Source of the DNA: Planctomycetota bacterium
GTDB lineage: Bacteria; Planctomycetota; B15-G4
NCBI GenBank assembly: GCA_003644265.1
Contig: QNBX01000063.1
Location: forward strand, 1-22,736
Reading direction: 5' to 3'
Length of the DNA stretch: 22,736 bases
The notes beneath the pieces are model-generated. The model did not search any database. It was not told where the DNA came from and worked only from the letters and a program-made list of their open reading frames with translations. Positions 7,755 through 15,402 of this stretch are shown here, piece by piece; position 1 is the stretch's first letter, and every line of letters begins with the position of its first letter. The position numbers and the translations under genes are program-made.

Positions 7755-8830
7755 GCGCCTGCCTCGTGCTGACGCTGCTGTTGCTGATGCCGCCGTCGCT
7801 CGACGGCGCCCAGGATGCCGCGCACGGCGACGGCCTGCAGCTGCCGCGCGTGGCCTCCCTGGTGGCGGCCAGCCATGGCTTTCTGGTGGAGAACCAGTAC
7901 CCCGACGGCTCCTTCTCGTTGCTGCGCAGCGAGCGTGAGAGCGGGGCCGACGCGCCCGTGGCCATCACCGGCCTGGTGGCCCTCTCGCTCATGGGGGCCG
8001 GCCACCTGCCCGACCACAGCGGCCGCACGGCCAGCGCGCGCGCGGTCAAGGCGGCCGTGCGCTGGCTGGTGGACCACTGCATCGAGACCGGCGAGCAGGC
8101 CGGCTACTTCTACACCGACGGCGACACCGTCTCCAAGATGCACGGCCAGGGCTACGCGCTGCTGGCTCTGACCCAGGCCGTGGGCATGTACGGCGACTCG
8201 CCCGCCGAGCGTGAGCGCCTGGCCGCCGCCGTGCGCCGCGGCGTCGACCTGATCCAGCGCACCCAGGGCGTGCACGGCGCCTGGTATTACGAGCCCACCC
8301 GCAGCTCGGCCCACGAGGGTTCCATCACCGTCTGCATGCTGCAGGCCCTGCGCGGCGCCAAGGAGGCCGGCTTTGCCGTCGACTTTGCCGTGATCGAGGC
8401 GGCCGAGGCCTACATGCTCAAGAGCCAGGATCCCGAGTCCGGCCGCTTCCGCTACCAGATCGGCAGCGACACCATGAGCTGGTCGCTGACCGCCGCCGCC
8501 CTGGCGACGCTGAACGCCCTGGGCGACTACAGCAGCGCCGCGCTGACCAACGGCTTTGACGCGCTGCGCCGGCACGACCCCTACACCGGCGCGGGCTCCT
8601 ACGAGCAGTTCCAGATCTACGGCGCGTTCTACGCGGCGCAGGCCTACTGGGCCTGGCGCGATGCGCGCCTGTTCAACGAGTGGTGGCCGTACTTCGTGGA
8701 CGACGCGGCGCGGCGCCAGTCGGGCGACGGCAGCTTCCGGCACGGAAAGTATGGGCGCGTGTACGCGACAGCGATGGTGTCGCTGACCTTGCAGGTGCCG
8801 CTGGGGTATCTGCCGATGTTCCAGCGCTAG
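7751..8830 (+). CDS. Second secreted alpha-alpha toroid protein, paralog of 565-1866
   Basis: The product is 359 aa from a GTG that overlaps the previous stop (GTGA). The N-terminal hydrophobic segment (about residues 3-14) and a GAQ-DA site at about 20 indicate export. Toroid repeats with QxxDG(S/A)-type turns appear at about 48-54 (NQYPDGSF), 167-174 (TQGVHGAW), 224-231 (SQDPESGR) and 323-328 (QSGDGSF), with intervening Ala/Leu-rich helices (ALAGL-like, LLALTQAVG). The segment GSITVCMLQALRGAKEAGF matches the upstream toroid's MSITVCQLNALRAARNVG in position and wording, and both end in P-x-GYLP-x-FQR, so the two are paralogs. No acid catalytic motif of cyclases is evident. The operon is thus bracketed by two toroid genes. 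The next gene begins 28 nt later on the same strand. Confidence 0.82.
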   Translation: MSACLVLTLLLLMPPSLDGAQDAAHGDGLQLPRVASLVAASHGFLVENQYPDGSFSLLRSERESGADAPVAITGLVALSLMGAGHLPDHSGRTASARAVKAAVRWLVDHCIETGEQAGYFYTDGDTVSKMHGQGYALLALTQAVGMYGDSPAERERLAAAVRRGVDLIQRTQGVHGAWYYEPTRSSAHEGSITVCMLQALRGAKEAGFAVDFAVIEAAEAYMLKSQDPESGRFRYQIGSDTMSWSLTAAALATLNALGDYSSAALTNGFDALRRHDPYTGAGSYEQFQIYGAFYAAQAYWAWRDARLFNEWWPYFVDDAARRQSGDGSFRHGKYGRVYATAMVSLTLQVPLGYLPMFQR

Positions 8831-8858
8831 CCGCTGAAGCTCGCGAGGGACGACCGAC

Positions 8859-10799
8859 GTGGCCGCAAGCAAACGCAGCTCTAGCCCGGGTGGCAGGTCG
8901 TCCCCGCAGCGCCTGTCCGGCATGGCGCTCGGCATGGCGCTGTTGCTCATCGCGGCGGGCGCGTCCATGGCGCTCGTACTCCAGGCCGTGATCGACCTGC
9001 CGCTGCCGGGGTGCGGACCGAGCAGCGCCTGCGCTCGTCTGTCCGCCAGCAGCTGGGGCAGGTTGCCGGGAGTCGGTTGGCCCGTGGCCGACCTGGGCTT
9101 GGCCTGGTTCCTGGCGCTGTTCGTGGCCTGGAAGCGCAGCGGCGGACGGCTCGTCGGGCCGTGGCGCGCGGCCGCGCGCGTCGGCGCCGTGGCGTCCGTC
9201 GTCTGGGCCCTCGTCATGCTCCAGGCCGGCAGCTTCTGCCCCTGGTGCCTCACGGTGCACGTGGCAAACCTGGCCTTCCTGGTGCTGCTGGAGCGGGCAG
9301 CGAGGGCCCCCTCCCCCGCGCGCGCCCCACGCGCCCCGTTGCGTCTCGCCACACCCGTGCTCACGACCTTCTTCGTCGTCAGCGCCTTGCTTGGGGTGAT
9401 CGAGTGGCGTCACGCCGCGCGCATCGCCGAGCGCGACAGCGCCGAATACGAGCGGTCCCTCGCGGCCATCACGAGCGGCGGCGGTGAGGCCGCGGCCGCC
9501 TCGCCGGCGCTGACCGGTCGATACCGCCTGGGCCCGGCGGTCGCGCCGCTGCGGCTGGTGATCTTCAGCGACTACCAGTGTCCCGACTGCCGCACGCTCG
9601 ACGACGAGGTCGAAGCGCTCATGGCCGCCCGCGACGATGTGTCCGTTTCGGTGCGTCATTTTCCCCAATGCACGGACTGCAATCGTCGCTTCCGCAGCTC
9701 GGGTATCAACCGCCACAAGAACGCCTGCTGGGCCGCGCGGGCCGCTGAGGCCGCAGGCCGCCTGCACGGGGTGGCGGGGTTCTGGAGCATGCACCGCTGG
9801 CTCTTCTCCCGTGGCGCCTCGTTCAACGAAGAGCAGCTCGACACCGGCCTGGCCGGCATGGGCTTCGAGCGCTCCGAGTTTCTGCAGGTCATGATGGGTT
9901 CCGCAACGCTGGACACAGTGGAGCGCGACGTCGAGGACGCGCTCGCCCTGGGCATCGGTGGGACACCGTTCGTGTTCCTCAACGGCGTCGAGTTCCGCGG
10001 CTGGCAGGTGCAGGGCGCGCTGGCCCGGGCGGTGGAGGCGGTCGCCGCCAGCAACCCACCGGCGGCGGGTCCGGAAGCCGACCGTCCGCCTCGGGGCCTC
10101 GACAAGACCGTGGCCGACTGGCGCGCCGAGCCGCGCCGGACGATGCCTGCGGACCTCGTGCCGTGGGAGCTGGTGGGCGGCGAGCGGGTGGGCGGCGAGC
10201 GGGTGGGCGGCGAGCGGGCGGACGGCATGCGGACGGGCTCGAGCGCGCAGACGGCCGCAGGCGTCGCCAGTGGTCGCGTCGTGACGGTGACTCTCTTTGG
10301 CGATTATCGCGAACCCAACACCGCACAGCTCGACCGACGCATGCGGGCCGCCGTCGCCAGTCGCCCCGGCACACGCTACGTCTACCGCCAGTACCCCTTC
10401 GACTCGAGCTGCAACCCGCACTTCCGCGGGCTGGCCATCGACGGCAGCTGCCTCGCGGCCCGGGCGGCGGAGGCCGCCGGGCAGGTCGGCGGGCCGGCGG
10501 CCTTCTGGAGCTTGCACGACTGGCTCATGGACCAGCCCACGGGCGCGGGCTCGGTGGCGCCGACGCTGTCCGCCCTGCTCGAGGCCGCGCGCCAGCTCGG
10601 GCTCGACGGCGAGGCCCTGGCCGTCGCGCTCGACGGTCCGCTGGCCCTCGCCGCGCTGCGCGACGACTGCGACGCGGGCCGCCAGCTGGGCATCCACAGC
10701 CTGCCGGCGCTCTTCATCGACGGCCGCCGCGCGCCCCGCTGGAAGGAAGGCGTCGGCGTACCCGAACACCTGCTCGACCTGGCCCGCGGCGGCGGCTGA
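8859..10799 (+). CDS. VKOR-DsbA-DsbA fusion: membrane disulfide-forming protein
   Basis: This 646-aa protein starts at a GTG eight bases after GAGGGA. Residues 1-180 form a vitamin K epoxide reductase (VKOR) domain with hydrophobic segments at about 22-44, 76-90, 107-123, 131-146 and 165-181. The loop cysteines are C52 and C58, followed by SSWG (64-67), and the redox pair is CPWC (127-130). Residues about 225-395 form a DsbA-like thioredoxin domain with CPDC (241-244) and a cis-proline loop (GGTPFVF, P370). A further pair, C271 and C274, is followed by C290. Residues about 472-640 form a second DsbA-like domain in which the CPDC position reads EPNT (485-488), so it lacks the catalytic cysteines. 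It keeps C518 and C531, which align with C274 and C290. VKOR homologs fused to thioredoxin domains are known to form disulfides in exported proteins. The degenerate second domain may bind substrate rather than act catalytically (inference). Confidence 0.85.
   Translation: MAASKRSSSPGGRSSPQRLSGMALGMALLLIAAGASMALVLQAVIDLPLPGCGPSSACARLSASSWGRLPGVGWPVADLGLAWFLALFVAWKRSGGRLVGPWRAAARVGAVASVVWALVMLQAGSFCPWCLTVHVANLAFLVLLERAARAPSPARAPRAPLRLATPVLTTFFVVSALLGVIEWRHAARIAERDSAEYERSLAAITSGGGEAAAASPALTGRYRLGPAVAPLRLVIFSDYQCPDCRTLDDEVEALMAARDDVSVSVRHFPQCTDCNRRFRSSGINRHKNACWAARAAEAAGRLHGVAGFWSMHRWLFSRGASFNEEQLDTGLAGMGFERSEFLQVMMGSATLDTVERDVEDALALGIGGTPFVFLNGVEFRGWQVQGALARAVEAVAASNPPAAGPEADRPPRGLDKTVADWRAEPRRTMPADLVPWELVGGERVGGERVGGERADGMRTGSSAQTAAGVASGRVVTVTLFGDYREPNTAQLDRRMRAAVASRPGTRYVYRQYPFDSSCNPHFRGLAIDGSCLAARAAEAAGQVGGPAAFWSLHDWLMDQPTGAGSVAPTLSALLEAARQLGLDGEALAVALDGPLALAALRDDCDAGRQLGIHSLPALFIDGRRAPRWKEGVGVPEHLLDLARGGG
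10173..10232 (+). repeat. 15-bp tandem repeat in the linker between the two DsbA-like domains
   Basis: Three identical copies of a 15-bp unit (GTGGGCGGCGAGCGG) at 10173-10217 are followed by one diverged copy to 10232. They encode VGGER three times and then ADGMR. The identity at wobble positions suggests recent expansion. It falls exactly in the linker between the second and third domains of the VKOR fusion, where length changes would be tolerated. Confidence 0.85.
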
Positions 10800-10846
10800 C
10801 GGGCTGCTCTCCAGCTGTCCGGGCGCCGCGCGGTGTCAGCTCGCGA

Positions 10847-12676
10847 TCATCCGGGGAACAGCGGCGGCACCTCCAGGATGGTCAGGCCCGCGTTGACGAT
10901 GCCCATCAGGCCTTCGCCCGCCACCAGGCCCGAGGCCAGCACGAAGTCGTAGCGGTTCACGGCGCCGGGGTTGATGCGCTTCCAGAGGAACCAGACCAGC
11001 AGGCCGTTGAACATGACCACGGAGTAGTAGGCCGGCACGATGAAGGCGATGCCCATGGCCAGGCCGCTGGGGACGTAGGCCTTGATGCCATCGAGCTTGC
11101 GCAGCAACGGCAGGAGCATGCCCACGATGGCCGCGATAAGGATGGCCGGTCCGGCCATGGGCGGCAGGGCGTCGAGGCCCTGGGTGAGCAACTCGGCCAT
11201 GGCGCGCCAGGCGTGGGCCGCGGGGGCCGGCAGTTTGTCGCCTCCCACCTCGTAGGCCGTGGTGAAGATGCGGTACACGGGCACCACCAGGATCACGCCG
11301 GCGCTGATGCCCACGAGTTGGGCCAGGAACTGCTTGCGGGGCGACGCGCCCAGCATGTGGCCGGTCTTGAGGTCCTGCATCATGTCGCTGGCCTGGCTGG
11401 CTCCCGCCGCCGTGACGGCGGCACACATGAGGTTGGTGCCGGTGGCGCCGGGCGCCAGGCCGCCAAACGCGAGCTGGGTCACCTTGCCCATGCCGCCGGT
11501 GGGGTTGATGTCCGTCTCACCGGTGGAGCGCACCGCCACCACGGACAGCACGCTGGAGAGGGCCACCGCGATCAACGTCATCCAGACCGGGATGCCGAAG
11601 ATGACCTGGGCCAGGGTGCAGGTGAGGATCGTGCCCACGGCCAGGCCGCCCACCCACCATGAGGTGGGGATGTTCTTGTCGTCGTCGCCGGTAGGGCCGT
11701 CTCCGAGGGCCGACGGGAAGCGCAGGGCTCGGGCAAAGGTCCGCCATGACAGCCCCAGCGAGGTGAGAGCTTCGGACACCATCAGCGCCACGCCCGGCCA
11801 GAGCAGCCAGCCGCGCGGGCCCGTGGCGTACTCCATGACGGGGCCGGGGGCCCAGCCGCTGTCCTGTGCCAGAGGAGCCAGCCCCGCCCAGGCGATCAGC
11901 GCGCCGATCATCAGCGAAATGGCGATGCGCGGTCCGATCAGGAAGCCCGCGCCGAACAGCGACGGGCCCAGGTAGAGCTTGAAGCCCCAGGCCGCGGCCA
12001 CGGCCAGCGCGCCCCCGGGGAACCACTCGTGCAGCGGAGGGGACTCCATGTCCGGGATGAAGTACATGGCCAGCGTGTAGAGCGCGGCGCCCGCGCCGGC
12101 CCAGATCAGCACCTTGGCCTTGCCCAGGGTGCCGTCGCCGTCACCGTCACCGCCGTGCATGGCCAGCACCGTCTCGCAGGTGGCCGTGCCGGTGGGAAAG
12201 CGCAGCCGATCGACCTCGACCATCTGCCGGCGCAGGGGCACCGCGAAGAACACGCCCAGGTAGGCCACGCCCAGGGCCCAGCCCATGAGCTCGTACCAGG
12301 CGAACTCGTAGCCCAGCATGCTCATGGCCGGGATGGCCGCCACCAACCCAGCCGCCGAGGCCATGGCGCCCGCCGCTGAGCCCGCCGTCTGCGTGATGTT
12401 GGTCTCGAGCACCGAGAGTCGCTTGCCCAGGGCGGCAAACAGCGCAAAGCCCAGCACCGCCGACACGATCGAGGCCCCGAAAGTCCATCCGATCTTGAGC
12501 CCGATGTAGATGTTGGTGCACGACACCACGCTGCCCACCACGCAGCCCGCCGCCACCGCGCGCAGGGTCAGCTGCGCCTCCCCGGGCTCGGGGAAGTAGC
12601 GCTGGTCCGGCGGTGCGTCCACGGGGCGCTGCGCTTCGGGGGTGGGGCTCGCTTCTGCGGGTGACGTGGTGCTCAA
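10847..12676 (-). CDS. OPT-family oligopeptide transporter
   Basis: This is a 609-aa integral membrane protein if translation starts at the TTG ending at 12676. An AGGAG site lies 5 nt upstream of that TTG (12682-12686). An upstream in-frame TTG at 12787 would add only proline-rich sequence and is less likely. Early in the protein is the segment NIYIGLKIGWTFGASIVS, which is characteristic of the oligopeptide transporter (OPT) superfamily. SVLETNITQTAGSAAGAMAS and the later GATGTNLMCAAVTAAGASQASDM also fit. Many hydrophobic helices, probably more than twelve, run to the C-terminus. The family takes up small peptides or metal chelates by proton coupling; the substrate here cannot be read from sequence. 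The gene is convergent with the VKOR fusion (47-bp gap, no clear terminator) and stands alone on its strand. Confidence 0.88.
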   Translation of the reverse strand: MSTTSPAEASPTPEAQRPVDAPPDQRYFPEPGEAQLTLRAVAAGCVVGSVVSCTNIYIGLKIGWTFGASIVSAVLGFALFAALGKRLSVLETNITQTAGSAAGAMASAAGLVAAIPAMSMLGYEFAWYELMGWALGVAYLGVFFAVPLRRQMVEVDRLRFPTGTATCETVLAMHGGDGDGDGTLGKAKVLIWAGAGAALYTLAMYFIPDMESPPLHEWFPGGALAVAAAWGFKLYLGPSLFGAGFLIGPRIAISLMIGALIAWAGLAPLAQDSGWAPGPVMEYATGPRGWLLWPGVALMVSEALTSLGLSWRTFARALRFPSALGDGPTGDDDKNIPTSWWVGGLAVGTILTCTLAQVIFGIPVWMTLIAVALSSVLSVVAVRSTGETDINPTGGMGKVTQLAFGGLAPGATGTNLMCAAVTAAGASQASDMMQDLKTGHMLGASPRKQFLAQLVGISAGVILVVPVYRIFTTAYEVGGDKLPAPAAHAWRAMAELLTQGLDALPPMAGPAILIAAIVGMLLPLLRKLDGIKAYVPSGLAMGIAFIVPAYYSVVMFNGLLVWFLWKRINPGAVNRYDFVLASGLVAGEGLMGIVNAGLTILEVPPLFPG

Positions 12677-12834
12677 GGGGGCTCCTGGGTTGGGAGGGGG
12701 GCGCCTGGCTTCTGGTGGGGGCGCTTGGCGGGGGGCGTCCGGAGAGTGGCAGCGTTGGTTTCTGTCACCTGACGGGTCTCCTGGCAAGCACGGAATGCAC
12801 GCTGGCCCGGTTGGAGCGGGCCTGCTCGTCCAGC

Positions 12835-13193
12835 ACGGAGCGTTTCTTCCGGCCCATGTACGCCGCCAACCTGGTCGACAACTGGATCCCTGCCCTGCAC
12901 GACGTGCGCGAGAAGTTGGAACGGGGCGCCAAGCTGGCGGACATCGGCTGCGGCCATGGATCCTCCACCATCATCAGGGCCCAGGCGTTTTCCAACTCGA
13001 CCTTCTACGGCTTTGACTTCCATGAGGCTTCGATCGAGCACGCCCGCTATCCCGCGCGCAGGAGTTGGGGCTGGCCCTCGGGGCCGAGGCGGGCGAGAAG
13101 CGGCTCACAGATGTGCTGACCCAGGGCGGCTTCACCCGGACCCGAAGGGCCGCCGAGACGCCCACCAACATGGTGCTTGAAGCCCGACCCTGA
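12835..13193 (+). pseudogene. Remnant of a SAM-dependent methyltransferase with an internal deletion
   Basis: Two pieces of a class I SAM-dependent methyltransferase lie side by side in different frames. The first (12835 to about 13047) reads TERFFRPMYAANLVDNWIPA and continues to the SAM-binding glycine motif ADIGCGHGSSTI and then GFDFHEASIEHAR. The second (13059-13193) begins QELGLALGAEAGEKRL and ends GGFTRTRRAAETPTNMVLEA plus RP and a stop, the usual C-terminal end of this family (Rv2258c-like enzymes). The middle of the protein, including the rest of the Rossmann domain, is missing between about 13048 and 13058. The expected N-terminal winged-helix region is also absent. An open frame starting at 12613 continues into this piece, but its early residues do not look like the family. 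It cannot make an active enzyme. Confidence 0.75.
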
Positions 13194-13290
13194 TGCGGTC
13201 GCGCGGGACCGGGTCCGGACCTCGGTCAAGCGCAAGGCGGCGGCCGCGCTGCGGCTGCTCGGGACGCATGCAGAACGTCTTCGATGCGGG

Positions 13291-14370
13291 CTAGTCGTCC
13301 TCACGCCTCATCACTTCGATGAACGCCGTCGCCGTGGGTCGCGGCGTCCAGTCCTGCAGAGAGATGACCAATGGCAGATACTCCGCAGACACAATCCCCC
13401 GCCTGTCTGCGTGCACGCGGTAGAGTCGGCTCTGGCGAGTGCTCGGTCTGCTCCGTTGATCAAAGACCAGATTGCCCATGCCATGCAAAATCAGGGCGCC
13501 CTTGTAGACCTCGGGCTCCTGCTGCACGTGCTGGTGGTGTCCGGCGAGGACGTGCGCGCCCTGATCGATGATGAAACGGCCCAGGCTGGCCTGGTGCTCG
13601 TTGGGTCCAGGCTGGTACTCAACTCCCCAGTGCATGGACACGATGATGAGGTCCACTTCGTTCCGGATGGCCGCCAAGTCGCGTGCGATGTTGCTGCGAT
13701 TGCCCACGGCGGGGCGCTTGTCAAACGCGTAGTACTCCCGGGCGTACGAGGCCCCAGGTACCGGATCGCAGTAGGCCAGGAAGGCGATCCGCAGGCCGTT
13801 TCGTTCGACGAGAGCGGGCTCCTGCGGTTCGTCCTGGAATGTCAGGCCCACGGGTAGGATCCCTCTGCCTTTTACGATCCTGGCCGTGTCCTCCATGGCG
13901 ATGGGGCCATAGTCCAGAATGTGGTTGTTCGCGAGGGACACCACGTCGAAACCTGCATGCTGCAGGCCCTCAACCGCCTGGGGAGGCGCATTGAAGAGGT
14001 ACCTCTTCTTGATCGCCTGCCCTCGACCCGAAATCGCGGACTCCAGGTTGCAGAAGGCCACGTCCGCGGGCTGCGTCAGCTGAGCAACGATCGCAAACGG
14101 AGACGTGAAGTCGCGGTTGTTGCGGCCGATGCTCTTGGCCACGTTCCGGGAGAGCATCACGTCCCCCCCGAAGACCAGCGCCACTTCGCCCTCGCAACGC
14201 ACGCCGTTCAGGCCAATCACCTCACTCGGATCGATCCAGTGTTCCGAGTTGAGGGCATGGCTGCCGCCTCCCAGAATGAGCAGAGTCAGCACGATCGCCT
14301 GCCCGACTCGCCTCGCTGAGGACCAGCGCTGGTTGCCAGCGATTCTGAGACCGTCTGTGGTTGAGATCAT
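13291..14370 (-). CDS. CapA-like (PGA_cap) metallophosphatase-fold protein, membrane anchored
   Basis: The product is 359 aa with an ATG at 14370 and no clear ribosome binding site. A hydrophobic segment at about residues 23-38 is a likely anchor or signal. The rest carries CapA / PGA_cap family motifs: GGDVMLSR (68-75), CNLESAIS (107-114), SLANNHILDYG (145-155), SMHWGVEY (245-252), AGHHQHVQ (276-283), and ILHGMGNLVFDQ (294-305). The Asp, Asn and His residues in these match the metal-site pattern of calcineurin-like phosphoesterases. Members are linked to poly-gamma-glutamate capsules, but here there are no capB or capC neighbours, so the substrate is unknown. The DNA looks less GC-extreme than the flanking operons, with more A/T at third positions, which hints at a different origin. 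Upstream is a divergently oriented PepSY-like gene. Confidence 0.85.
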   Translation of the reverse strand: MISTTDGLRIAGNQRWSSARRVGQAIVLTLLILGGGSHALNSEHWIDPSEVIGLNGVRCEGEVALVFGGDVMLSRNVAKSIGRNNRDFTSPFAIVAQLTQPADVAFCNLESAISGRGQAIKKRYLFNAPPQAVEGLQHAGFDVVSLANNHILDYGPIAMEDTARIVKGRGILPVGLTFQDEPQEPALVERNGLRIAFLAYCDPVPGASYAREYYAFDKRPAVGNRSNIARDLAAIRNEVDLIIVSMHWGVEYQPGPNEHQASLGRFIIDQGAHVLAGHHQHVQQEPEVYKGALILHGMGNLVFDQRSRPSTRQSRLYRVHADRRGIVSAEYLPLVISLQDWTPRPTATAFIEVMRREDD

Positions 14371-14568
14371 GGAGTCGCGGTGGCGCGCGCTGGCGGGTTG
14401 ATCCAGACTTCGGTGGGTGGGTTCAGGGGCTCTGGCCGCGTGCGCACGAAGTGCTCGGGGTGGAGTTGGCTTGCGGCGTCGAGGACGGTGGCGCGACCCT
14501 CTCGGACGGCCGGAGGGCGAGCGTGATGCGCGTCATTCTGACCCTCCTCGGTTCATCGGACACCGGGC

Positions 14569-15159
14569 TTGAAGTGGATTCAGTGTGCACAGCGGAGGGC
14601 TCTGGGAAAGTTCTCTTCCCCAGCGGGGGGCCGCGCGCAGCCAGCCAGCTGGAGTCACGCGGACGCCCTGTCGGCTCGCAAGCTGGAGCTGCAGCTCGAC
14701 GCGAACGGACGCCGCGTGGAGGTCGAGTACCACGTCCATCCGGACGGGGTGCCAGCCGCCGTACACGCCGCCATGGACGCGCTGTTTCCCTCCGGCCCGA
14801 TCGTTGGCGCAGAGAAGGAGTGGAACGACGGCATTCTCTATTGGGAGCTGAGCCGAGAAGTGGACGGCTACGAGATCGAGGCCATGTTCCTGCCCGATGG
14901 GACCCTGCACCAGCTTGAGATCGGAGTCGACCCGACGTTCGTTCCGGACGCGGTGCGAACGACCGCAGCGCAAGCCGTGGCCGGGGCCGTGCCAGACAAA
15001 TGGGAGGAGATCCGCGACGGCGCCCGGGTCCTGACGGAGTACCACGTGAAGCTGAGTCGAGCGGACGATCGCTTCAAGGTCGTGATCGCCATCGACGGCG
15101 CGCTGATGGCCGTGTTCCGCGAGGTCCCGGCCGAACTGGAGCTGCCGGTCACGGACTGA
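14569..15159 (+). CDS. PepSY-like domain protein, start uncertain
   Basis: The longest supported frame runs from a TTG at 14569 (196 aa). Recognisable sequence begins only near 14680 (SARKLELQLDANGRRVEVEY). Two related units are visible: one around LYWELSREVDGYEIEAMFLPDGTLHQLEI, and one around AVPDKWEEIRDGARVLTEYHVKL ending VIAIDGAL. The pattern of an alternating strand, a D-G turn and a preceding amphipathic helix (VPAAVHAAMDALFPSG, VPDAVRTTAAQAV) is that of PepSY-like / putative beta-lactamase-inhibitor-like periplasmic domains. Such proteins normally have a signal peptide, but I see none in this frame. An ATG at 14526 in another frame (MRVILTLLG) could be the original leader, which would imply a frameshift. 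It may therefore be an N-terminally damaged gene. Confidence 0.5.
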   Translation: MKWIQCAQRRALGKFSSPAGGRAQPASWSHADALSARKLELQLDANGRRVEVEYHVHPDGVPAAVHAAMDALFPSGPIVGAEKEWNDGILYWELSREVDGYEIEAMFLPDGTLHQLEIGVDPTFVPDAVRTTAAQAVAGAVPDKWEEIRDGARVLTEYHVKLSRADDRFKVVIAIDGALMAVFREVPAELELPVTD

Positions 15160-15330
15160 GCCTTCGCTCTCGACATCGCCCGCTGGCTCTTCGGGAACCG
15201 CCCTCCTGCCAGCGCACGACGCGACCTGCGGTCGCTTGGGGAGTCCGCCTGCAGACCTCAACTCCGCGCCCGAGCAACCTGGGCGGGACAGCGGGGGTTC
15301 CTGCCTGGGGGTTATTGCGACTCCTGGGTC

Positions 15331-15359
15331 TTGTGATGGGTCTGGGTTGGAAATACTCT
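15331..15359 (+). promoter_or_regulatory. Weak sigma-70-like promoter candidate
   Basis: TTGTGA and TACTCT with 17-bp spacing lie about 44 bp before the cytochrome ATG. Placement suits a transcription start there, but the match is poor and promoters of this organism are not known. Confidence 0.2.
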
Positions 15360-15388
15360 CATGTGAGCAACTGGACACGTCGCACGCT

Positions 15389-15393
15389 GGAGG
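15389..15393 (+). promoter_or_regulatory. Ribosome binding site of the cytochrome gene
   Basis: GGAGG is spaced nine bases before the ATG at 15403. It is one of the clearest sites in the window and fixes the start. Confidence 0.6.
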
Positions 15394-15402
15394 ACGATCA
15401 GC

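Larger units (their letters stand above)
15160..15402 (+). other. Intergenic gap upstream of the cytochrome gene
   Basis: This 243-bp gap holds no convincing gene on either strand. Composition becomes less GC-rich near 15310-15365. Within that part TTGTGA (15331-15336) and TACTCT (15354-15359), 17 bp apart, match a sigma-70-type promoter weakly (4 of 6 and 3 of 6). Confidence 0.35.

Noticed and set aside
8673..10769. 698-codon minus-strand frame opposite the VKOR fusion
   Set aside because: It is rich in Arg/Ala/Pro with no family motifs, and it overlaps a strongly supported gene with active-site cysteines.
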